Below are positions 56,347 to 64,000 of a stretch of 64,000 nt of DNA, piece by piece. The number at the start of each line of letters is the position of its first letter. Positions within the stretch are counted from its first letter, which is position 1. The notes beneath the pieces are model-generated. The model was not told the DNA's origin. It did not search any database and was given only the letters and a program-made list of their open reading frames with translations. The position numbers and the translations under genes are program-made. This stretch comes from Archangium minus (GTDB lineage: Bacteria > Myxococcota > Myxococcia > Myxococcales > Myxococcaceae): contig NZ_CP043494.1 of the NCBI RefSeq assembly GCF_044360475.1, forward strand, positions 4,898,001 through 4,962,000, given 5' to 3'.

Positions 56347-59300
56347 ATGGACCAGCCGAACCTCCGTCGACCCGCCGAGCGAGTCGTTTCCGACCGGCCT
56401 TTCGCCGAGGTCGAGGCCGCGCTCGAGAAGGCAGGCCGCGTCGAGGAACTCATCCGTCTCTACGAGGGACGCGCGCGCGAGACTCCCACTGCCGAGGCAG
56501 TGCGAGTGCTGGTGCGCGCGGGGCAGCTTGCCTATGAGCGGCTGCGCAACCCGGCTCGTTCGGAAGAGCTCCTGCGGCGCGCGCTGCTGATCGCCGAGGA
56601 CCCGCGGCCCGTTCTGCGTGGATTGAAGATCGTCTACGAGGCACGCCAGGACATGGCCTCGCTCGTGGACGTGCTGGAGCGACTCGGCGCCCTGAGCAAG
56701 GGTGACGAGGCCGTGTCCTGCTTCATGAAGGCCGCGAACCTCCACGAGCAGAAGCTGTTCCGGCGTGATCGCGCGGTGCTGTGCCTGCAGCGGGCTGCTC
56801 GCGTCAAGCCGGATCGCCCGACCTTCAAGCGCGCGCGCCAGCTCCTCATGGCCGAGGAGCGCTTCCAGCCCATCTTCGAGTCGCTGGAGCGCGAGCGCGC
56901 CGCGCTCGGCGGCGAGGGCATGGCGGAGGAGTACGCCACCTTCGCGGAGCGGCTGGTGGAGGATCCCACCGAGCACGTGCTCGCCCAGCAGGCGCTGACC
57001 GTGGCGCGGGAGCTGGACCCGAAGAACCCCCGGGTGGAGAAGGCCACGCAGACGCTGGAGCGCTTCGAGCAGTCGTGGCGCGAGCGTGCGCGCATGCTGC
57101 GCGGCATGTCCCTGGAGGAGCGCGATCGCAAGAGCGCGGCGCGGCTGTCCCTCTTGGTGGCCAAGCTGCACGCCTGGTACGAGCCCGCTGCCACGGACAA
57201 GGTGAAGGAGGCGCTGGACCGCTGCTTCCTGCTGTGGCCCGGCATGCCCGAGGCGCTCAACCTCATTGAGCGTGTTGCCGAGCGCAACGGTGACTTCGCG
57301 CCGGCGCAGGCCTGGCTCGAGACGCTGGCGGGCGAGGCGCGCGAGCGCAACGCCCAGGTGGACCTGTGGCTGCGGTTGGGCACCCTGCGCCTCACCCGGC
57401 TCAATGACGCGGCCGGGGCGCTCGCTGCTTTCGAGAAGGCCACCACTGTGGACCCGTCGCGCGCGGATGTGGCGACACTCGGCGCCGAGCTGTTGCTGGA
57501 GCAGGGCCGAGCGGCCGAAGCCCTCGCGATGCTGGAGCGCTACCTGGGCACCGTGAAGGACCGCGTGACGCAGGTGGCCCTGCGGCTGCGGCTGGCGGAC
57601 CTGTGCCTGCATCAGCAGGACGGAGATGCCGCGCGCGTGCACCTCGATGCTGCGCTCAAGCTGGACCCCGCCAATGCGCTCGCGGCCTTCCAGCTCGCCC
57701 GCCTCCTGGCGGAAGAGGAGAACTTCGAAGCGCTGGAGCCGTTGCTGGACCTGGCGCTGCTTGCCCCACGTCCGCGCGCTGAGCGCGTGGCCTTCTGCGA
57801 GGGACTCGCGCTCCTGTACGAGGAGGCGGACAACGCTCGAGGGGCCTTCGAGGTGCTCGCGCGCGCCCTGGCGCTGGAGCCCGGCCGTCCCATGCTGCTG
57901 GACTCGGTGGTGGAGCACGCGAGCCGGGCGAACGCGGAGCCCGCGCTCGCGATGGCGCTCCGTCGTGCGGCGATGGTTGCGCCTCCCGAGGCGGCCCTTC
58001 CTATCTGGCGGCACCTCGCGCAGCTCCTCCAGGGGACGCTGGCGGACCCCGCGGGTGCCGAGGCGGCCTGGAAGGAAGTGCTCGCGCGCGCGCCGGGTGA
58101 CAGCGCCGCGCAGGAGGCGGTGAAGTCGCTCCGTGCCGCCGCCGCGCTCACGGATGACCCGAAGGTGCGCCTGGAGGGGGAGATCGTCCGGCGCGAGGCC
58201 ACGGGCGCGACCCCGGCCGAGCTCGAGCCGATGGTGCGCGAGCTGGTGAAGCTGTCCCCCGATGATCCGGCTCCCGTGCGGCGCCTGCAGGCGCTGTGTG
58301 TGGCGCTGTCGAAGTTCGAGGAGGCCGCGGCGCTGGCGGGGAAGTTGGCGAAGCTCGCCGAGACGCAGGTGGAGCGCAGCGACTGGGCAGGGCGTCAGGC
58401 CCGTCTGTTCGCCGAGCGCCTGAATCGCCCGCAGGAGGCGGCGGGACTCTTCCTCCAGTTGCTTGCGGAGAACGTCGCCACCGGCGTGGTGCTGGGCGGG
58501 CTCGAGCGGCTCGCGGCGGCTGGCGTGCGTACGGCGGAGATCGCCGAGGCGCTCGCCAACCACTACGGCCGCGGCGGTGACCACCAGCGCCAGGTGTCCG
58601 CGATGCTGCAGCAGCTCGAAGCCACGAAGGACGTGGCGGGGCGCCAGCGGCTGTTCGGTCAGATCGCCGATATCCACGAGAAGCATCTGGCCGATGGCCG
58701 TGGTGCTTTCGACCACCGCGTGCGTGCCTTGCGCGAGGCGCCCACGGACGAGGCGAACCGCGCCGAGGTGGCGCGTCTGGCTCACGATCTGTCCGCCCAC
58801 GCCGAGCTGGTGCGCGTGCTGCGGACGCTGGCCACCGAGGCGGAGGCGCCGGAGCTCGCGGTGCAGCTGCTCTCCGATGCTTCGAGGTTGGCCGAGGAGT
58901 CCGCGGCGCTCCCGGAGGCCATCGGCGCGATGGAGGCGGCGCTGCAGCGGGTGCCCGAGTCGCCCGAGGTGCTCAGCCGACTCATTCAGCTGTACGGCAA
59001 GTCGGGGCGCGCGGCGGACGCGGACGCGCTGTTGCGCAAGCGCATCCTGACGGCCACGAAGGCGGAGAAGGTGGAACTGCAGATGCAGCTCGTGGAGCTC
59101 AACGCCGGGCTGGGCCGGCCGCTGGAGGCTGCCGAGGCGCTTCAGGCTGCCATCCACTCCGGCGCGGACGAGGTGCGGCACCTGCCGCGTCTGGCCGAGC
59201 TGTACGAGAAGGCCGCTCGCAACCGAGAGCTGGGCGAGGTGCTTGCCCGGCAGATTGCGCTCGCCGAGGACGCGGGTGACCTGGATCGCGTGGCTCGCCT

Positions 59301-62300
59301 GACGCTCAAGCGCTCGCAGGTCCTGCAGGATTCGTCGGGGGACCGCACCGACGTGGTGCGCAGCTTCGCGGACATCCTCCGCCAGCGTCCTTCCGATGCG
59401 GACGCCCGTGCCGCGCTCGAGGGCATGCTCGGCTCCGGCACCGCGCGCGAGGAGGCCGCGCGGGCCCTCATTCCGGCCTATGAAGCCACCAAGGACCACC
59501 GCAAGCTGGTGGCCGCGCTGGACGTTCTCGCCGAGGTGGCTCGCGACGACGCGGCCCGGGTGCTGGCGCTGCGTCAGGCCGCGACGGTTCACCTGACGCA
59601 GCTGCGTCAGCCGGAGTTGGCCTTCGCTTCGCTCGCTCGGGCGCTGCGCCTGGCTCCGGGTGACGCCGTCCTTCGCGTCGCCGCGCGCCAGGCCGCCGAG
59701 GACGCGGACTCGCTGGACGCCTACGCGGAGATCCTCATCGAGCTGACGGAGGAGGGGAGCACGGGCCCCGTCCGGGCGGGGCTGCTGCGCGAGCTGGCCG
59801 AGGTCCAGGAGAAGAAGCTCGACGATCGAGACGCCGCAGTGAAGGCGCTTCGGGCTCTGTTGGCGCTGGAGCCGAGCAACCTCGACTGCTTGCGCGCGCT
59901 GCAGCGCCTGCACCGCGCGGGCGAGGAGTGGGCCGCGCTCGCCGAGGTGCTGGAGAAGCTCGCCGCCGCCGCGCCCGAGTTGGCCGAGCAACTCGCGTAC
60001 CTGCGCGAGGCCGCCCTGCTGCACGAGTCCAAGCTGGCCGACCTGGAGAGCGCCGCCGCGGCGTGGCGTGCCATCGCCGAGCGTGATCCGCTCCAGCGCG
60101 AGGCCGCTGTCGCCTTGGACCGGCTCTATGCGGAGCTGACTCGACCGAAGGATCTGGCATGGGCGCTCGGTCTGCGGCGCACGCAGGAAGGACAGAGCCC
60201 TCAGGGTCGCGAGGTCTCCTTCCGCCTCGCCGAGCTGCTGCGCACCCAGTTGGACGACCCCAACGCTGCACTCCAGCTCTACCAGGGCATCCTCTCCGAG
60301 GATCCCGGTCACCCCGGTGCCCGCTCGGCACTCGAGGAGTGGGTGAAGGCGGCCGTGCCGATGAGCGCGGGCGCTCTGGAGGTGCTCGACCCGGTGCTGG
60401 CCCGGTTGGGAGACCACGCGCGTCGCGTGGCACTGCGCGAGGCGCGGATGGAGTCCGCGCTCACCGTGGAGAAGTCGCAGCTCGCCGCGGACATCCGCCG
60501 CATCTACGAGCAGGACATGCACCAGCCGTCGCTCGCCTTCATGGCGGCGGTGAAGGCCTTCTCGCAGGGGGTGGATCGCGAGGGCCTGCGGTTGGAGCTG
60601 GAGCGGCTCGCGCGTGAGACGGGCTCGCACGAGATGTTGGCCGAGCTGTACGAGGAGGCCGCCGCGGATCTGCCCTCGGGCGACCCGTCGGGCCTTGGAC
60701 TGCTGCGTCGGTCTGCGGAGCTGCGCGAGCAGCTCGGCCAGACGGAGGAGGCTGCAAGCGTCTGGAAGAAGATCCTCGAGGACGCGCCGCAGGACCGTCA
60801 GGCGCTCGAGGCCCTCTCGCGCCTGTACGAGCGGGGGCAGAACGCCAAGAGCCTCTCCGAGGTCTACGCCGCCCAATCGGCGCTGGCCAAGGACCCCGAG
60901 GACCGGCGCGCCCTGCTGGTGAAGGCCGGCGAGGCTCATGCCGCTGCGGGCGATGACGCCAAGGCCATCGAGACGTGGCGTTCGGCCCTGGCCATCCGCA
61001 AGGCGGCGGATGGTCTGCTCGCGCTGGACAAGCTGTTCGCCAAGGCGCGGCGCTTCGTGGAGCAGGCGGACGTGTTGGATCAGCTCGCCGAGCTGGCCAC
61101 GGACAACGAGTCCCGCCGCGGCTTCATCCTGCGCCGGGCGCAACTGCTGGAGAAGGAAGGCAGCCACGCCGAGGCGCTGAGCGCGTATCGCGAGCTGATG
61201 GCGCTGGCCTCGGGGGATCCGCAGGCTGTCGCCGGTCTGGAGCGCATGCTCCAGGTCGAGGCGCAGCGGGCCGAGGCGGCGCGACTGCTGGAGCCCGTCT
61301 ACCGCAGCCTTAACGACACCCGGAAGCTGGTGGAGGTGCTGGAACTCCTGCTGCCAGGTTCCCTGCCCGCGCAGCGGCTGGAGCGGATCCAGGAGATCGC
61401 CACCCTGCGCGAGGCGCTCGGCCAGACGTCGCTTGCCTTCGCCGCGCGCCTGCGTGCCTTCAACGAGGCCCCGCAGGATGACGACGTTCGCGATGACCTG
61501 GAGCGGCTCGCGGCCGACTCCGGCTCCTTCGAGGAAGTGGCGGCGGCGTACGAGGATCAGCTCGAGCGCGACGCCAAGGAGCCCCTGGCGGGTGACCTGT
61601 GGCGGCGGCTCGCGGGCATCTACGACGGGCGCCTCAAGCGCTACGATCTGGCGGTGCGCGCGCTGGAGGAGGTCAGCCGGCGCGATCCGCAGAACAAGCA
61701 GGTGCTGGAGTCCATCTCGCGCGTGCATCGGCGTACCGGTGCGCACCGCGAGCTGGGGCTGGTGATGCGCCGGCAGGTGGCGGCCGAGGCGTCCGTCGCC
61801 GCGCAGGTGAACCTGCTCTTCGAGCTGGCCCACCTCGCCGAGGAGACGCTCGCCGACAAGGCGCTCGCGGCGCAGACGTACCGAGAGATCCTCGAGCGCC
61901 GGCCGGAGGACGCCAACGCGCTCAAGCTGCTGGGCCGAGTGCTGACGCAGATGGAGCGTTGGCCAGAGCTGGCGCAGCACATCGAGCGGGAGATCCAACT
62001 CGCCGACACGCGCAACGCCCAGGAGGAGGGCAGTGAGCTGCGTGTGCGCCTGGGCCGTTTGCGGTTCAGCCGTCTGGATGATCCGCGCGGGGCGCTGGAG
62101 CTCTACCAGGAGGTGCTCCGCCGCCGGGCCGGACATGCCGGTGCGGTGGGTGCGCTGGAGGAGATGGCGCGCTCGGACAGCCCGCTGCGTGGCCAGGCGG
62201 CGCTGGCGTTGGAGCCGGTGTTCGCGGCCGTGGGCGATCACCTCAAGCAGGTGCAGATGCTGGAGTCGCGCGTCTCCGCCGAGCCGGTGCCCCAGGAGCG

Positions 62301-64000
62301 CGCGGCGCTGCTACGGCGCATCGCGGAGACGTACGCGGGCCCGCTGGAGAACGCGGAGATGGCCTTCCTCTCCGCCACGCGCGCGCTGCGTGACATGCCG
62401 GATGATCCGCGTACGCTCGAGCTGTGCCTCTCGCTGGTGGACAAGGCAGGGGCCGCCGAGGAGTTCGCGGCCGTCCTCTCCGAGATCGCACCGAGGGCGG
62501 GGGATGTCGCCCGGGCCGAGCTGTACAGCGCACTGGCCCGGCTGCAGGCGCGCCTGGGCGAGGACGACGAGGCGCTGGCCTCGTGGCGCAAGGTGCTGAC
62601 GCTGCGGCCCACGGACACCGACGCGCTCGACAGCGTGGCGCGCTTGGTGGCCGATTCTGGTACGCCGCAGGAGCTGCTGGAGGTGTTGCGCCGCCAGCTC
62701 GCGAGCGCCGAGGAGCCGGCCCGCCGGGCCTCGGTGCTGCTGCAGATCGCCGTCCTCCAGGAGGAGAAGCTGCAGGACGGGCTGGGCGCACTGGCCACCC
62801 TGCGGCGCCTGCTGGACGTGAAGCCGGACGACACCGCCGCGCTCATGCGGATGGATGGCCTGTGCCAGAAGCTGGAGCGCTGGCCGGAGATGGCGGACGT
62901 GTTGGCGCGCCGCATCGCGCTCGTGTCGCCCGAGGAGGGGCTGGAGCTGAAGTTCCGCCTCGCGGTGTTGCGCGAGACGAAGCTGTTGGACAAGGCGGGT
63001 GCGCTGTCGCTCTACGGCGAGGTGCTCGCGCTGCAGCCCAACCACGCGGGCGCGGTGGGCCGCCTGGAGGCGCTGGTGGCCCGCGAGCCGCAGAACTTGC
63101 TCGCGGTGGAGACGCTGCTGAACGCCTTCCGCGCGAGCGGAGACGTGGGGCGGCTCGCCTCGCTCATCGAGACGCGGGTGGGCGTGTCCCCGGACTCGCA
63201 CGAGCGCAAGACGCTGCTGGGCGAGCTGGCCACGTTGCGCGAGGCCCAGGGTGAGCCGGAGCTCACCTTCCTGGCGCTCTTCCGGTCCTTCAAGGAGGAC
63301 CCGAACGACGCCGAGCTTCGCAAGCGGCTGGAGAACGCCACGGACGCGGCGGGCTCGTACGACGAGCTGGTGGTGGCCTACGAGGATGCGCTGCCGCGCG
63401 TGGCCGAGGCTCGTGACGCCTCGGAGATGTGCATCAAGCTGGGTCAGCTCTTCGAGTCTCGCCTGCAAGAGCCCGAGCGCGCCGTCATCTACTACGAGCG
63501 TGCGCGCACGCTGAACCCGTCGGAGCAGCAGAAGTCGCTCGTCGCGTTGGATCGGCTGTACGTGGCCCTGGAGGCGTGGCCGGAGCTGGCCAACGTGCTG
63601 GAGTCGCTCGCGTCCACGGCGGAGGAGACGGCGGACAAGGTGGGCTTCCTCTTCCGCCTGGGGCAGCTCGCCCAGGAGAAGCTGGACGGCATGGACCGCG
63701 CGGCCTCCGCGTTCGAGCAGGTGCTGGCGCTGGAGTCTGGGCACCTCGCCTCGGCGCGGCTGCTGGAGAACATCTATGACGCGGCCGGCGCGCACGACAA
63801 GCTGTACAACATCCTGAAGCTGCAGGCCGAGCGCGTCACCGGCCCCGAGCGCGAGCGCGTCCTCACGCGCATGGCGCAGGTGTCGGCCGAGGGTCTGGGG
63901 GATCTGGACCAGGCCATCACGCTGTACCGCGAGTTGCTGGCGAAGAACGCGCGCAACGAGCAGGCCTTCACCTCGCTGGAAGCCCTCTACGAGCGAGCGG
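56347..64000 (+). CDS. gltI: giant TPR gliding motility protein GltI (AgmK), 3' end outside window
   Basis: The frame is open from the ATG at 56347 to the right edge, 2551 codons, with no stop. There is no signal peptide (MDQPNLRRPAERVVSDRPF), so the protein is cytoplasmic. It consists of dozens of TPR-like and related helix-pair repeats, for example RNAQVDLWLRLGTLRLTRLN and QSLLARL-type L-A-L-Y-E units with W or L at fixed places. M. xanthus GltI/AgmK is a cytoplasmic protein of nearly 4000 residues, so roughly a third is missing here. gltJ should follow beyond the window. Confidence 0.93.
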   Translation, partial: MDQPNLRRPAERVVSDRPFAEVEAALEKAGRVEELIRLYEGRARETPTAEAVRVLVRAGQLAYERLRNPARSEELLRRALLIAEDPRPVLRGLKIVYEARQDMASLVDVLERLGALSKGDEAVSCFMKAANLHEQKLFRRDRAVLCLQRAARVKPDRPTFKRARQLLMAEERFQPIFESLERERAALGGEGMAEEYATFAERLVEDPTEHVLAQQALTVARELDPKNPRVEKATQTLERFEQSWRERARMLRGMSLEERDRKSAARLSLLVAKLHAWYEPAATDKVKEALDRCFLLWPGMPEALNLIERVAERNGDFAPAQAWLETLAGEARERNAQVDLWLRLGTLRLTRLNDAAGALAAFEKATTVDPSRADVATLGAELLLEQGRAAEALAMLERYLGTVKDRVTQVALRLRLADLCLHQQDGDAARVHLDAALKLDPANALAAFQLARLLAEEENFEALEPLLDLALLAPRPRAERVAFCEGLALLYEEADNARGAFEVLARALALEPGRPMLLDSVVEHASRANAEPALAMALRRAAMVAPPEAALPIWRHLAQLLQGTLADPAGAEAAWKEVLARAPGDSAAQEAVKSLRAAAALTDDPKVRLEGEIVRREATGATPAELEPMVRELVKLSPDDPAPVRRLQALCVALSKFEEAAALAGKLAKLAETQVERSDWAGRQARLFAERLNRPQEAAGLFLQLLAENVATGVVLGGLERLAAAGVRTAEIAEALANHYGRGGDHQRQVSAMLQQLEATKDVAGRQRLFGQIADIHEKHLADGRGAFDHRVRALREAPTDEANRAEVARLAHDLSAHAELVRVLRTLATEAEAPELAVQLLSDASRLAEESAALPEAIGAMEAALQRVPESPEVLSRLIQLYGKSGRAADADALLRKRILTATKAEKVELQMQLVELNAGLGRPLEAAEALQAAIHSGADEVRHLPRLAELYEKAARNRELGEVLARQIALAEDAGDLDRVARLTLKRSQVLQDSSGDRTDVVRSFADILRQRPSDADARAALEGMLGSGTAREEAARALIPAYEATKDHRKLVAALDVLAEVARDDAARVLALRQAATVHLTQLRQPELAFASLARALRLAPGDAVLRVAARQAAEDADSLDAYAEILIELTEEGSTGPVRAGLLRELAEVQEKKLDDRDAAVKALRALLALEPSNLDCLRALQRLHRAGEEWAALAEVLEKLAAAAPELAEQLAYLREAALLHESKLADLESAAAAWRAIAERDPLQREAAVALDRLYAELTRPKDLAWALGLRRTQEGQSPQGREVSFRLAELLRTQLDDPNAALQLYQGILSEDPGHPGARSALEEWVKAAVPMSAGALEVLDPVLARLGDHARRVALREARMESALTVEKSQLAADIRRIYEQDMHQPSLAFMAAVKAFSQGVDREGLRLELERLARETGSHEMLAELYEEAAADLPSGDPSGLGLLRRSAELREQLGQTEEAASVWKKILEDAPQDRQALEALSRLYERGQNAKSLSEVYAAQSALAKDPEDRRALLVKAGEAHAAAGDDAKAIETWRSALAIRKAADGLLALDKLFAKARRFVEQADVLDQLAELATDNESRRGFILRRAQLLEKEGSHAEALSAYRELMALASGDPQAVAGLERMLQVEAQRAEAARLLEPVYRSLNDTRKLVEVLELLLPGSLPAQRLERIQEIATLREALGQTSLAFAARLRAFNEAPQDDDVRDDLERLAADSGSFEEVAAAYEDQLERDAKEPLAGDLWRRLAGIYDGRLKRYDLAVRALEEVSRRDPQNKQVLESISRVHRRTGAHRELGLVMRRQVAAEASVAAQVNLLFELAHLAEETLADKALAAQTYREILERRPEDANALKLLGRVLTQMERWPELAQHIEREIQLADTRNAQEEGSELRVRLGRLRFSRLDDPRGALELYQEVLRRRAGHAGAVGALEEMARSDSPLRGQAALALEPVFAAVGDHLKQVQMLESRVSAEPVPQERAALLRRIAETYAGPLENAEMAFLSATRALRDMPDDPRTLELCLSLVDKAGAAEEFAAVLSEIAPRAGDVARAELYSALARLQARLGEDDEALASWRKVLTLRPTDTDALDSVARLVADSGTPQELLEVLRRQLASAEEPARRASVLLQIAVLQEEKLQDGLGALATLRRLLDVKPDDTAALMRMDGLCQKLERWPEMADVLARRIALVSPEEGLELKFRLAVLRETKLLDKAGALSLYGEVLALQPNHAGAVGRLEALVAREPQNLLAVETLLNAFRASGDVGRLASLIETRVGVSPDSHERKTLLGELATLREAQGEPELTFLALFRSFKEDPNDAELRKRLENATDAAGSYDELVVAYEDALPRVAEARDASEMCIKLGQLFESRLQEPERAVIYYERARTLNPSEQQKSLVALDRLYVALEAWPELANVLESLASTAEETADKVGFLFRLGQLAQEKLDGMDRAASAFEQVLALESGHLASARLLENIYDAAGAHDKLYNILKLQAERVTGPERERVLTRMAQVSAEGLGDLDQAITLYRELLAKNARNEQAFTSLEALYERA

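Noticed and set aside
54277..62241. 2654-codon open frame on the minus strand over gltI and neighbours
   Set aside because: It is the mirror of GC-biased codons in the plus-strand genes: very rich in Leu/Arg/His/Gln, with no domains, and it crosses three real genes.

Overview
The window is typical myxobacterial chromosome. Bulk DNA is very GC-rich with strong third-position GC bias, and there are many lipoproteins and TPR proteins. The right end carries the Agl-Glt adventurous gliding motility cluster (gltD, gltE, gltF, gltG, a small outer-membrane barrel, an RG/RE-rich TPR protein and the start of the giant gltI). That cluster, together with an FHA-fused sigma-54-type activator, points to the Myxococcales, probably an Archangium/Cystobacter/Myxococcus relative. 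No phage, insertion sequence, CRISPR array or rRNA was seen. One tRNA-Gly(CCC) is present.

Layout. 1-8.8 kb is envelope-related: a truncated Ig-like surface lipoprotein with lower GC than the rest, a PA0069-type radical SAM protein, an L,D-transpeptidase facing an M15-type peptidase with a calcium-loop insertion, tRNA-Gly, a PPC-repeat lipoprotein and a double zinc-ribbon protein. 9-12.2 kb is a minus-strand housekeeping operon, prfA-prmC-murA, with prfA and prmC overlapping by ATGA. 12.2-20 kb on the plus strand has a 34-residue, 47% Lys/Arg small ORF, a TPR protein, a CorC/CNNM-type membrane protein, an acyltransferase and smc. 20-26.3 kb on the minus strand has a Cys-containing lipoprotein, an FHA-AAA+ activator that lacks the GAFTGA loop, a small helical protein, a glutaredoxin, and groES-groEL behind a clear sigma-70 promoter and a CIRCE operator. 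26.5-34.3 kb holds two unknown myxobacterial proteins, a Nudix hydrolase converging on rpoZ, an unknown 40-kDa-class protein, a Leu/Ile/Val-type binding lipoprotein, a sugar-porter MFS protein preceded by a perfect 17-bp inverted repeat, and an overlapping nucleotidyltransferase/metallophosphoesterase pair. 34.3-39 kb is a four-gene ABC operon (ATPase, permease, GldG-like, DUF4340) with a good promoter. 39.2-45.9 kb has lysC, a DMFase-beta-like/NHL lipoprotein, a small lipoprotein gene with an apparent frameshift, and a DnaC-like ATPase with a Cys-rich N-terminus next to an unknown partner. 46-64 kb is the glt motility cluster.

How parts work together. The glt genes encode the periplasmic and cytoplasmic TPR scaffolds, the trans-envelope FHA/TonB-like coupler and outer-membrane parts of the focal-adhesion motor. 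A strong intrinsic terminator after gltG divides the cluster. The L,D-transpeptidase and M15 peptidase are a plausible make-and-break pair for peptidoglycan crosslinks. The least explained elements are the DnaC-like ATPase pair, the GAFTGA-less activator, the Gld-like ABC operon, the small basic ORF, and the RG/RE-rich protein inside the motility cluster.
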